Assembly: GCF_000725545.1 (NCBI RefSeq)
Contig: NZ_JNZP01000027.1
Location: 1-64,000, forward strand
Reading direction: 5' to 3'
Length of the DNA stretch: 64,000 bases
Source: Streptomyces exfoliatus
Lineage (GTDB): Bacteria > Actinomycetota > Actinomycetes > Streptomycetales > Streptomycetaceae
The translations under genes were made by a program, and so were the position numbers. Under the pieces are notes generated by a model. The model searched no databases. It saw only the letters and a program-made list of their open reading frames with translations, and had not been told where the DNA came from. Positions 29,336-37,864 of this stretch are shown piece by piece. Each line of letters starts with the position of its first letter. The stretch's first letter is position 1.

Positions 29336-30562
29336 TCACAGGCGTCTGCGCAGGGCGCGGACGACCTGGGCCATGTGCTGGACGTGGCCCGCGCGCGCCC
29401 ACGCCTCGGGACCGCCGACCCCCGCGGGGCCCGCTCCGGCCGCGCAGGAGGCGAGCCAGCGCTCGCCCTCGCTGAACTCCTCTCCTCTGAAGCCCTCCGC
29501 GTGGACGATCTCCCGGACCAGCGAGCGGACCGTGTCCGCGTGGCCGGGCCCCTGGGTGGGCACCCGTACGAGCAGGAACGTGCGCTCGGTCGTGTAGCGC
29601 ACCACGCCCCACGGTGGGGCGCCTCCCGCGCGCGTGGGCGAATCGGCGCTGCCGGTGTGGGCGGCTCCGTAGTCGCCGTGGACGACGGGCGGACCGGGGT
29701 GTTCGGCGCCGTCGGCGAGCATGTGCCAGACGTCCCAGTCGAAGCGGTGCGCCTCCGCGAGGGGCGCCCCGTAGTCCTCGGGGAAGGTACGGGGGAAGGA
29801 ACCGGCCAACAGGACGACCGTGCGCCAGTGGTGGAGGGGGCCGAGCAGGCCGAGGGCGCGCAGGGCCCACTTCTCCGCCGGGTGGTGCTCGTCGACGACG
29901 GCGCCCAGGTCGAGCAGCAGGTCCACCGGGCAGTGCGCGAACGCGATCCGCGTCAGGAGACCGCCGACCGCGTCCCTCAGTCCCTCGTCCGGCGGAACGG
30001 TCAGGAACACGCGGACGCCGAGACCGTTTCCGCTGAGCCGCGCGGCCTCCGCCGCGGCCGTCTGCCGCCATGCGGCCCGCTCGACGCCGGTCACGGGCCG
30101 GAGCGGGGTGCCCGCCGCCGTGAGCCAGGACTCCGCGGCGAGCGGCCCCGCGGTGAGCGGCTCCGTCCCGTCCTCCGTGTGGAAGGCGTCGACCCAGGCG
30201 GGGCGGCCGCGCTGGGCGGTCTCGATCGCGCGCAGGGCGGTCCTCAGGTGGGAGGCGAGCGCGGTGCGGTCGGGGTCGAGCGGGTGAGGGGGCATCCGGC
30301 CCATGGCGCGGACCCCGCCGACCCGGGGCGGGATGCTCCACAGCGGCGTCACGCACGCGCGTGCCCGGGGATGGAGCCGGCTGTACGCGGCGAGCGCGCT
30401 GCGGCGGGCGGGGAGAGCGGGGACGTAGAGGGGTCCGGACGAGAGCCCTGGCGGCAGGTCCGATTTCGGGTCTGACGGCAGGTCGGATGTCGGGTCTGGC
30501 GGCAGGTCGGACGAACCGTACGACGGTCGCTCTGACGGCAGGTCTGACATCGGCTCGAACAT
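29336..30562 (-). CDS. Beta-family (T4 beta protein-like) protein
   Basis: The 408-residue frame has a proline-rich head made of SDLP repeats, then a domain starting PLYVPALPARRSALAAY and VTPLWSIPPR, which I associate with Beta_protein domains named after a phage T4 protein. Later blocks CPVDLLLDLGAVVDE and VVLLAGSFPRTFPED fit that fold. The head is encoded by 24-bp tandem repeats and may be variable between strains. The start is uncertain: ATG at 30562 or 30550. Confidence 0.65.
   Translation of the reverse strand: MFEPMSDLPSERPSYGSSDLPPDPTSDLPSDPKSDLPPGLSSGPLYVPALPARRSALAAYSRLHPRARACVTPLWSIPPRVGGVRAMGRMPPHPLDPDRTALASHLRTALRAIETAQRGRPAWVDAFHTEDGTEPLTAGPLAAESWLTAAGTPLRPVTGVERAAWRQTAAAEAARLSGNGLGVRVFLTVPPDEGLRDAVGGLLTRIAFAHCPVDLLLDLGAVVDEHHPAEKWALRALGLLGPLHHWRTVVLLAGSFPRTFPEDYGAPLAEAHRFDWDVWHMLADGAEHPGPPVVHGDYGAAHTGSADSPTRAGGAPPWGVVRYTTERTFLLVRVPTQGPGHADTVRSLVREIVHAEGFRGEEFSEGERWLASCAAGAGPAGVGGPEAWARAGHVQHMAQVVRALRRRL
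30453..30548. repeat. 24-bp tandem repeats coding for SDLP units
   Basis: Copies starting GGCAGGTC occur at 30453, 30477, 30501 and 30537 (24, 24 and 36 bp apart). They are in frame in the Beta-family gene and give repeated SDLPxDPx units at its N-terminus, so copy-number change would not break the frame. Confidence 0.75.
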
Positions 30563-30676
30563 CGGCGCCCCCCGGTGGCCCGCTGCATCCCCTGTTCGCA
30601 GGGTGAGGCGCGGCGGTCCGAGGCGAAAGAGGGCGGTTCCGGCCAATCTCACGGCCCGTCAGCGCGGGCCCGGCCG

Positions 30677-31642
30677 TCAGCGCACCACCGCCGTCCGGGG
30701 TGCCGAGAAGTCGCCCCAGGTGCCGTCGGGGAGCCGGGCGCGGAGGGTGACGGTGTAGCGGGTGCCCGGCGGGTCCTGGACCGGGAAGGTGTAGGTCGCT
30801 CGGCCGGGGGGTGGGGTGGTGCCCCAGATGATGGTGGTGGCGAAGCGGCCGTCGAGGTGGAGTTCGTGGTGGGTCACAGGGGCGCCGGTGTCGGGTGGGG
30901 TCCAGGTGACGGTGATCGCGCGGTCGGTCGAGGTCACGGCGAGGCCGGTGGGGGCGGTGTTCGGGGGCGCGCCGGGGACGGGGGCCGTGGTGAGGTCGGC
31001 GGGGGCGCTGTCTCGGGAGGAGTTCTCGGCGGCGTCGCGGGCGCGGACGGTGAACGCGTAGGCGGTGCCGGGGCGCAGGCCGGTGACGTGCGCGGTGGTG
31101 GCGGTGCCGGGCACGGTGTGGATGCGGGTGTCGGCCTGGTAGACGTCGTAGGCGGTGACCCGGGTGTCGTCCCGGGCCGCGGACCAGCGGAGGGTGGCGG
31201 CGCGGCTGCCGTCGGGTGCGGCGCGCAGGGCGGTGGGCGTGGTGGGGGGTGTGCGGTCCTCGGCGGCGGCGCGGAGCGTGGTGGCGGTGACGGTGGTGCT
31301 CGGGGGCGAGGCGTTGCCGGCGGCGTCGCGGGCGCGGACCGTGAAGCGGTGGCGGGTGGCGGGGGCGAGTCCGACCACGTCGGTCATCAGGGTGGTGGCG
31401 GGGAGGTCCTTGACCTTGCGGCCTTCGCGGTAGACCGCGTAGCCGGTGACGGCCCGGTCGTCGGTGGCCGCGTTCCACATGACGTGGACGGTGCTCGCGC
31501 TGCCCGCGGTCGCGGTGACTCCGGCGGGTGCGGTGGGAGCGCGGGTGTCCTTGGGCGGGGGTGCGGCGGCGCCCGCGCACCCGGCGAGGGTGAGGGCGAG
31601 CACCAGGGGGGTCAACAGGCTTGCGGCGAGCGGGCGTTGCAC
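30677..31642 (-). CDS. Lipoprotein with three fibronectin type III domains
   Basis: The 321-residue protein has a signal peptide with lipobox LAGC (Cys22). Three FN3 domains follow at roughly 34-122, 130-215 and 225-318; the first two share the motif VTGYAVYR/VTAYDVYQ and FTVRARDAAGN/FTVRARDAAEN. FN3 modules in actinomycetes usually space or bind in polysaccharide-active proteins; here no catalytic domain is attached, so it is probably a surface-attached binding or adhesion protein. Confidence 0.88.
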   Translation of the reverse strand: MQRPLAASLLTPLVLALTLAGCAGAAAPPPKDTRAPTAPAGVTATAGSASTVHVMWNAATDDRAVTGYAVYREGRKVKDLPATTLMTDVVGLAPATRHRFTVRARDAAGNASPPSTTVTATTLRAAAEDRTPPTTPTALRAAPDGSRAATLRWSAARDDTRVTAYDVYQADTRIHTVPGTATTAHVTGLRPGTAYAFTVRARDAAENSSRDSAPADLTTAPVPGAPPNTAPTGLAVTSTDRAITVTWTPPDTGAPVTHHELHLDGRFATTIIWGTTPPPGRATYTFPVQDPPGTRYTVTLRARLPDGTWGDFSAPRTAVVR

Positions 31643-31773
31643 GGGCCGGCCTCCGTCCGTCGAAAAGGTCCAGACCTATATCGCACAGGTGGGCGGAGCC
31701 GGGCAAGGGGGCGTTGTCAGTGGCGTGCGCTTCACTGAGAACATCACTCTCCGTAGTCGATTCAGGGGGAATC

Positions 31774-32358
31774 ATGACGGACCGTACGACCTATGTGACG
31801 TTCGCCGGGGTACGTCGCCGCGGCTGGACCGACACGATGATGCGGGACCTGCTCGGAACACCCGATCTGCAGGGCCGGGACCCGCGCCGCTGGTCCCTCT
31901 CGCCCCTGCGGCTCTACCTCCTCGCGCGGGTCGAGACCGTGGAGCGGACACCCGAGTTCGTGGAGACCTCGGCGCTCGCCCCGGCCCGCTCGGCGGCCGC
32001 CGTGGCGTACGCCGAGCGGCGCCGGGCCGCCGTACTGGCTTCGATCCGCGCGGAACCGATCGAGGTGCCCCGGCTCCCCGGGCCCGAACTGGAGCGGCGG
32101 GCGGCACGCCACCGGCGGTTGCTCGGCGCGCGGGAGGGCGCGGCGCGCGGGACACCGGCCGGCGCCCTCGTCCGGTGGCAGGTGAGCTATCTGCGGCACG
32201 CCCTCGCGCGGTACGAGTCACTGCTCGACGGGCTGTACGGGGAGACCGGGCGCGGCGAGGCCGAGCGGCTGTTGCGGCGGCGGCTGTACGAGGCGATCGC
32301 CGGCGCGTACCCGGCGCTGGCCGACGAGTGCCGTCGCCGGATCGGGGTGGAGCGGTGA
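31774..32358 (+). CDS. Arg/Ala-rich protein of unknown function
   Basis: The 194-residue product starts MTDRTTYVTFAGVRRRGW at an ATG with GGGGGA just upstream. It is highly helical, with many Arg and Ala residues and no membrane segment. No family recognised. Codon use and the ribosome site support a real gene. Its TGA stop overlaps a GTG that opens a long but implausible frame. Confidence 0.65.
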   Translation: MTDRTTYVTFAGVRRRGWTDTMMRDLLGTPDLQGRDPRRWSLSPLRLYLLARVETVERTPEFVETSALAPARSAAAVAYAERRRAAVLASIRAEPIEVPRLPGPELERRAARHRRLLGAREGAARGTPAGALVRWQVSYLRHALARYESLLDGLYGETGRGEAERLLRRRLYEAIAGAYPALADECRRRIGVER

Positions 32359-32443
32359 CGGCGCAGATCCTGATGCTGATCTTGGAGATGGCCGCGCACC
32401 TGGCCGGGCACGTGGCCGCGCACCTGGCCCGGCCGGGTGGCGG

Positions 32444-33115
32444 TCAGCCGGACAGCAGGCGCACGACCGCTCGGCAGGCCGCCGGGATCGGGGCCACGAT
32501 TGCGACACCGCAGCGGGTACGGAGTTCTTCCGCCGCCTCCCCCAGCGGACCGCCTCCGATGACGACCGCCCGCGCCCCGTCCCGTTCCGCGCAGGCGCGG
32601 ACCGCTCGCTCCAGCCGGTCGACGAGCAGGGCAGGGTGCGCGGAGAGGTGCTCGGGGGTGCCCGTGGTGAGGCGGAGGCCGGTGTACCGGTCGGCGAGGC
32701 CGAGGGCCGTCACGTGCGCGGCGATGGCGTCGGCGAGGAGCGGGGTCGTGGTGGCGATGCCGAAGGGGGTCCCGCCGGCGGCCGCCTCGGCGAGGGCCGC
32801 CTCGCCGAGGCCCACGACGGGGACGCCGACCGCCGCGCGCAGCTCCGCCACGCCCGGGTCGCCGAAGGCGCCGACGAGGAGCGCCGCGCAGTCGCCCGCG
32901 GCCACGGCGCGCAGGCCCGCGGCGAGGACCTCGGGGGCCGCGGCGCGCAGCGCGGCCGGGTCGGTGAGCATGCGAGGGCCTCGGGAGACCGTGACACCGC
33001 GGACGGAGGGGGCGCCGCCCGGGGCGTGGAGGGGCAGCGCGCGGCCGAGGCTCCGCCCGGCGATGGCGGTCATCATCCGGGTCGTGGCGGTGGACGTGTT
33101 CGGGTTGATCAGCAC
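32444..33115 (-). CDS. Asp/Glu/hydantoin racemase-like protein lacking both cysteines
   Basis: The fold is recognised from LINPNTSTATT at the start, GAFGDPG in the middle and VIGGGPLG near residue 190. Family racemases use two cysteines, in positions such as ACFGDPG and GCAGM; here these read Ala and Gly. Position next to a purine permease suggests an allantoin or hydantoin racemase by origin, but activity is doubtful. The start is uncertain: the GTG at 33115 gives a normal family N-terminus; the frame is open up to the permease stop. Length about 223 residues. Confidence 0.7.
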   Translation of the reverse strand: MLINPNTSTATTRMMTAIAGRSLGRALPLHAPGGAPSVRGVTVSRGPRMLTDPAALRAAAPEVLAAGLRAVAAGDCAALLVGAFGDPGVAELRAAVGVPVVGLGEAALAEAAAGGTPFGIATTTPLLADAIAAHVTALGLADRYTGLRLTTGTPEHLSAHPALLVDRLERAVRACAERDGARAVVIGGGPLGEAAEELRTRCGVAIVAPIPAACRAVVRLLSG

Positions 33116-33177
33116 GACCGCCCCGGGCCCCGCGGTGTGCGCGGGGACCGGGGCAGGCGGTGGGGCGTCGGCTGGGT

Positions 33178-34626
33178 TCAGTGGGCGTGCGCCGCCTTCG
33201 CCGTGGCGCTGCCGGAGATCTCCTCGCCCGGCTCCATCGGTGCGGTGACGTCGTCGTCGTCCTTTCCGCGGCCCAGGTGGTTGAAGACCACGTTGAGCAG
33301 GACGGCCGCGACGCAGCCGGTGGAGATGCCCGAGTCCAGGATGATCTTCGCGGTCTCGGGGAAGGCGTGGTAGAACTCCGGCGCCGTGATCGGGATGATG
33401 CCGACGGCCAGGGAGACGGCCACGATCAGGACGTTGTTGTCCTTCTCCAGGCCGGCCTTGACGAGGGTCTGGATGCCGCTGGCGGCGACCGAGCCGAAGA
33501 GGACGACGCCCGCGCCGCCGAGGACCGGCCGGGGGACGACCGAGATGAGCGAGGCGGCGACGGGCGAGAGGCCCATCAGGACCAGGAAGCCGCCGCCGCA
33601 GGCGACGACGAAGCGGCTGCGGATCCGGGTCATGGCGACCAGGCCGATGTTCTGCGCGAAGGCGCTGCACATGAAGCCGTTGAAGAGCGGGCTGATCGCG
33701 GAGCCGAGGGTGTCGGCGCGCAGTCCGGCCGCGATGGTCTTCTCGTCGGCCGGCCGGTCGACGATCTCGCCGAGCGCCAGCATGTCGGCGGTCGACTCGG
33801 TCATGGAGACCAGCATGACCACGCACATGGAGATGATCGCGGCGAGGGCGAACTGCGGGCCGCCGAAGTGGAACGGCGTCGGGAAGCCCACGATGTCCGC
33901 CTCGGTCACCGGGGAGAAGTCGGTGACGCCGAACGGTATGGCGATGAGGGTGCCGATGACGAGGCCGACGAGGACGGCGATCTGCTTGAGGAAGCCGCGG
34001 GTGAAGCGGCGGAGCAGCAGGACGACGACGAGCGTGATGCCGGCCAGGGTGAGGAAGGTGGTCGAACCGTAGTCCTCGGCCCGGGGGTTGGGCCCCTGGG
34101 CCCAGCCGAACGCGACCGGGAGGAGGGAGACGCCTATGAGGGTGATCACGGTGCCGGTGACGACCGGCGGGAAGAACCGCACGAGCCGGGAGAACCAGGG
34201 GGCGGCGAGGAAGCCCAGGAGGCCGGCGACGATGATCGCGCCGAAGATCACGGGGAGCGCGTCGGCCTTGTCGTCGGTGGTGTCGACGATGGCGAGCATC
34301 GGAGCGACACCGGCGAAGGTGACGCCGTTGACGAACGGCAGGCGGGCGCCGATCTTCCAGATGCCGAGCGTCTGGAGGAAGGTGGCGAGTCCTGCGGTGA
34401 AGAGGCTGGCGCCGGTCAGGAAGGTGAGTTCGGTGCCGGAGAGGCCGACGGCCGCTCCGACGATCAGGGGCGGCGCCACGACGCCCGCGTACATGGCGGC
34501 CACGTGCTGAAGGCCGCTGGTGAGCATCTTTACTGGGGGCAGCGTCTCGTCGACCGGATGTGTCTCCCGGTCTTCGGGGGCGGAGCCTGCGTCTGGTGCA
34601 TTGCGAACCTGGGGCTTGGCGGCCAC
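33178..34626 (-). CDS. NCS2-family purine permease (uracil-xanthine type)
   Basis: The 482-residue protein has 12 or more hydrophobic segments and NCS2 hallmarks: LQHVAAMYAGVVAPPL in the first span, the QNIGLVAMTRIRSR signature and the TESTADMLALGEI loop. It should import xanthine, urate or a related purine with protons. GTG start at 34626 with GGAGGAA upstream. It is a paralogue of the permease at 36374-37792; the racemase-like gene follows in the same direction. Confidence 0.93.
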   Translation of the reverse strand: MAAKPQVRNAPDAGSAPEDRETHPVDETLPPVKMLTSGLQHVAAMYAGVVAPPLIVGAAVGLSGTELTFLTGASLFTAGLATFLQTLGIWKIGARLPFVNGVTFAGVAPMLAIVDTTDDKADALPVIFGAIIVAGLLGFLAAPWFSRLVRFFPPVVTGTVITLIGVSLLPVAFGWAQGPNPRAEDYGSTTFLTLAGITLVVVLLLRRFTRGFLKQIAVLVGLVIGTLIAIPFGVTDFSPVTEADIVGFPTPFHFGGPQFALAAIISMCVVMLVSMTESTADMLALGEIVDRPADEKTIAAGLRADTLGSAISPLFNGFMCSAFAQNIGLVAMTRIRSRFVVACGGGFLVLMGLSPVAASLISVVPRPVLGGAGVVLFGSVAASGIQTLVKAGLEKDNNVLIVAVSLAVGIIPITAPEFYHAFPETAKIILDSGISTGCVAAVLLNVVFNHLGRGKDDDDVTAPMEPGEEISGSATAKAAHAH

Positions 34627-34936
34627 GGCGGTTCCTCCGGTCGGTTACACGTCGGCGGGGACGCGGGGTTCAGGGAGGTGGTGCGATGCGGTGCGAGGTG
34701 CAGGAGGTGCGGCTCGTTGCGGGGGCGGTGCGGGGCGATGCGGTGGGGTGCGCGCGTGGGGAGTCCGCGACGCGGTGACGGGGTGCCCGGTGGGGGTGCG
34801 GGCGGACATCACCGTCCCGGGAGACGCCGTACGTCTTCTGCGTACGACGCCTCCCGGTCGGGCTGCCGCGGACCCCGCTCGGGTCCGCGGCGACCGACCG
34901 AGGGCCGTCCCCCTCGGTCGGACTCCATGGGAAGGG
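34627..34936. other. 310-bp gap with three hairpins, no gene
   Basis: No plausible coding frame is seen. The right part (34627-34800) is rich in short GTGCG repeats; the left part carries three back-to-back hairpins at 34817-34921. It separates the deaminase gene from the second permease gene on the minus strand. Confidence 0.6.
34817..34921. terminator. Three consecutive hairpins after the deaminase gene
   Basis: Hairpin 1: 34817-34833 with 34841-34857 (15 of 17 pairs). Hairpin 2: GCCGCGGACCC (34865-34875) with GGGTCCGCGGC (34881-34891), perfect. Hairpin 3: CCGACCGAGGG (34894-34904) with CCCTCGGTCGG (34911-34921), perfect. They follow the stop of the deaminase (34937) and should stop or process its transcript. 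Confidence 0.75.
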
Positions 34937-36325
34937 TCAGCCCTGGGCCGTGATGCGGGCCAGGCGCTGCGCCTGCGCGCGTGCGTCGCGCGCGATCTGC
35001 TCCTCGTCGGCGAACAGCAGTCGGTTGTTCTCGACGATCTGCCGGCCGTTGACGAAGGAGGCGGTGACCGGGGCCGCGGCGCCGAAGACGACGGCGGTGA
35101 CCGGGTCGGCGATCGAGGAGTGGCCGAGGCCGTCGATCTTCCAGAGGACGAAGTCGGCGAGCTTGCCGGCTTCGAGGGAGCCGATGTTGTCGGCGCGGCC
35201 GAGGACCTGCGCGCCGCCGTAGGTGCCGAGGCGCAGGGCCTGGCGGGCGTTGAGCGCGGCCTCGCGGTGGGCGCCGAGACGGTTGATGAGGAGCGCGTTG
35301 CGCAGCTCGGTGTGGAGCTCGCCGGACTCGTTGGACGCGGTGCCGTCGACACCCAGGCCGACGGGTACGCCCGCCTTGAGCATGTCGGGGACGCGGGCGA
35401 TGCCGGCGGCGAGGCGCGCGTTGGAGGACGGGCAGTGCGCCACACCCGTGCCGGTGCGGGCGAAGGCCGCGATGTCGGAGTCGTTCATGTGGACGCAGTG
35501 CGCCATCCACACGTCCTCGCCGAGGAAGCCGGTGGACTCGAAGTAGTCCGTCGGGCCCATTCCGAAGAGCTCGTGGCAGAACTTCTCCTCCTCCACGGTC
35601 TCCGAGCCGTGGGTGTGCATGCGCACCCCGAGGCGGCGGGCCAGCTCGGCACCCTGCTTGAGCAGCTGGGTGGAGATGGAGAAGGGGGAACAGGGGGCGA
35701 CGGCGACCTGGGTCATCGCGTCGAAGGAGGCGTCGTGGAACTTCTTCACCGTCTCCTCGGTCGCGGCGAGCGCGCCCTCGGTGGTCTCGACGGCGAAGTC
35801 GGGCGGCAGGAAGCCGTCCTTCTCGCTCATGTCCATCGAGCCGCGGGCGAGGGTGAAGCGGACGCCCATGTCGGAGGCGGCACCGATGATGGCGCCGGAC
35901 AGGTCGCCGGAGTTCTTCGGGTAGACGTAGTGGTGGTCCATGGCGGTGGTGACGCCGCCGCGGGCCATCATCGCCAGGGAGCCCTGGGCGGCGACGCGGA
36001 CCATCGGCTCGTCGATCCGCGACCAGGTCGGGTAGAGCGCGACCAGCCAGTTGAACAGGTTGTGGTCGGTCGCCAGGCCCCGGGTGATCCACTGGTAGAA
36101 GTGGTGGTGGGTGTTGACGAGACCGGGCGTGATCAGGTGACCGGTGGCGTCGATCCGCCGCACCACGTTCTCCAGGCCTTCGGGAGCCTTGCCGGCACCG
36201 ATGGACTCGATCTTGTTGTCGGCGACGACGAGGTGGCCGGAGGCGTACTCGGTGTCGTTCGCGTCGACCGTGGCGATCGCCGCGTTCTCGATGACGATGC
36301 GCTGGGCTGCCGAAGGTGCTGCCAT
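34937..36325 (-). CDS. 8-oxoguanine deaminase (amidohydrolase superfamily)
   Basis: The 462-residue enzyme belongs to the TrzN/AtzA-related amidohydrolases. Metal-ligand motifs are NTHHHFYQ (71-78), MHTHGSE, MAHCVHMND and GLGVDGTASNES. Proteins of this close type deaminate 8-oxoguanine to urate, which fits the uricase gene upstream in the same strand. The ATG at 36325 has GAAGGAA upstream. Other aminopurine or triazine substrates are possible. Confidence 0.85.
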   Translation of the reverse strand: MAAPSAAQRIVIENAAIATVDANDTEYASGHLVVADNKIESIGAGKAPEGLENVVRRIDATGHLITPGLVNTHHHFYQWITRGLATDHNLFNWLVALYPTWSRIDEPMVRVAAQGSLAMMARGGVTTAMDHHYVYPKNSGDLSGAIIGAASDMGVRFTLARGSMDMSEKDGFLPPDFAVETTEGALAATEETVKKFHDASFDAMTQVAVAPCSPFSISTQLLKQGAELARRLGVRMHTHGSETVEEEKFCHELFGMGPTDYFESTGFLGEDVWMAHCVHMNDSDIAAFARTGTGVAHCPSSNARLAAGIARVPDMLKAGVPVGLGVDGTASNESGELHTELRNALLINRLGAHREAALNARQALRLGTYGGAQVLGRADNIGSLEAGKLADFVLWKIDGLGHSSIADPVTAVVFGAAAPVTASFVNGRQIVENNRLLFADEEQIARDARAQAQRLARITAQG

Positions 36326-36373
36326 GGCGGTGGTTCCTTCATTCCTCTGGGGTGGTGTGGGCACGGCAGGACC

Positions 36374-37792
36374 CTAGGAGGATTTGAGTGCCGGGGCCGT
36401 GTGACGGCTCCGGGTGCCGAGATGGTGGAAGAACAGGTTGAGCAGGACGGCGACGAGCGCGCCCGCGCTGATGCCGGAGCCGAGCACGGTCTGCGCCCAG
36501 GCCGGGAAGTCGGCGTAGAAGGTGGGCGCGGCGAGCGGGATGATGCCCGCTCCGAGCGCGACGGCCACCAGGATGATGTTGGAGCTGTCGTCGAGTCCGG
36601 CTTCCGAGAGGGTACAGATGCCGCTGACGGCGATCGAGCCGAAGAGGACGATGCCGGCGCCGCCGAGGACGGGCATCGGGACCATCGAGACGACCGCGCC
36701 GAGGGCGGGGAAGGCTCCGAGGACGATCAGGGCGCCGCCGGCGACGGCGACCACGTACCGGGAGCGCACCCGGGTCAGCGACACGACGCCGACGTTCTGG
36801 GCGAAGGCCGAGGTCGGGAAGCCGCCGAAGACGGGGCCGAGGAGGGTGGCGATGCCGTCGGTGCGCAGTCCGCGGGTGATGGTCCGGCCGTCGCTGCGCC
36901 GGTCGCAGATCTCGCCGAGGGCGAGCATCCCGGCGCTGGACTCGGTCATGAGGACGAGCATGACGATGCAGAGGGAGAGGATCGCGGCGGGCTGGAACTC
37001 GGGGGCGCCGAAGGCGAAGGGGGTGGGCAGGGCGGCGACGGGGGCCTCGCGCAGGGCGGCGAAGTCGGCCATCCCGAAGGGGACGGCGGCGAGGGTGCCG
37101 ATGAAGAGGCCGAGGAGCAGCGCGATCTGCTTGACGAAGCCCTTGCCGAAGCGCTGGAAGAGCAGGATGACGACGAGGGTGAAGCCGGCGAGCGCCAGGT
37201 ACTTCATGGCGCCGAAGTCGGCGGCGGTCCTGTCGCCGCCCTGGGCCCAGCCGACGGGCACGGGCATCAGGGTGACCCCGATGAGGGTGATGACGACGCC
37301 GGTGACGAGCGGCGGGAAGAAGCGCAGGAGCCTGCCGAAGAAGGGTCCGACTGCGAGGCAGAAGACTCCGGCGACCATCACCGCGCCGTAGATGGCGGGG
37401 AGTTGGTGTCCCGGGACGCTGGTCTCCGCGATGGCGAGCATCGGCGCGATTCCGGCGGAGGAGGCGGCGTTGACGAACGGGAGCCGGTTGCCGGCGAAGC
37501 GTCCGATGCCGAGGGTCTGCAGGAGGGTGGCGCAGCCGGCGATGAGCAGGCCGGCCGCGATGAGCCGGGTCATCCCGGCGGCGTCCAGGCCGACGGCCTG
37601 GCCGATGATGAGCGGAGGGGTGACCACGCCGGCGTACATGGCGGCGATGTGCTGGAGCGCCGCGGGGACGAGCCGCGAGGCGGGGAGCTTCTCGTCCACC
37701 GGGTGGCACTCTGTCGAGGCCGTGGCAGGGGTGGACGGCGGGGTGGAACACGGGCCTTCGGCGGTTGCCGGCCCCTTTGTGGGCTGTGCCAT
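36374..37792 (-). CDS. NCS2-family purine permease
   Basis: The 472-residue transporter closely resembles the one at 33178 (LQHIAAMYAGVVTPPL, QNVGVVSLTRVRSR, TESSAGMLALGEI). It starts 72 bp after uricase and a hairpin lies between. The 48-bp gap to the deaminase suggests these two are cotranscribed, coupling purine uptake with deamination. ATG at 37792 with GGAGGG upstream. Confidence 0.93.
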   Translation of the reverse strand: MAQPTKGPATAEGPCSTPPSTPATASTECHPVDEKLPASRLVPAALQHIAAMYAGVVTPPLIIGQAVGLDAAGMTRLIAAGLLIAGCATLLQTLGIGRFAGNRLPFVNAASSAGIAPMLAIAETSVPGHQLPAIYGAVMVAGVFCLAVGPFFGRLLRFFPPLVTGVVITLIGVTLMPVPVGWAQGGDRTAADFGAMKYLALAGFTLVVILLFQRFGKGFVKQIALLLGLFIGTLAAVPFGMADFAALREAPVAALPTPFAFGAPEFQPAAILSLCIVMLVLMTESSAGMLALGEICDRRSDGRTITRGLRTDGIATLLGPVFGGFPTSAFAQNVGVVSLTRVRSRYVVAVAGGALIVLGAFPALGAVVSMVPMPVLGGAGIVLFGSIAVSGICTLSEAGLDDSSNIILVAVALGAGIIPLAAPTFYADFPAWAQTVLGSGISAGALVAVLLNLFFHHLGTRSRHTAPALKSS

Positions 37793-37815
37793 GGGGGTTC
37801 CCTCCGGTCTGGTGC

Positions 37816-37847
37816 GGTCCCCGCCCGACTGCGGGCGGGCGGGGACC
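37816..37847 (-). terminator. Hairpin between uricase and permease genes
   Basis: The arms GGTCCCCGCCCG (37816-37827) and CGGGCGGGGACC (37836-37847) are exact with an 8-base loop. No T run follows, so it may attenuate rather than end transcription between pucL and the permease gene. Confidence 0.65.
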
Positions 37848-37864
37848 GGTCACTCAGACGCCGC

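Noticed and set aside
32355..33248. Long plus-strand frame starting with GTG overlapping the stop of the 31774 gene
   Set aside because: It lies opposite the racemase-like gene and its product is Arg/Ser/Ala-rich with no domain; only the first 30 residues look protein-like.
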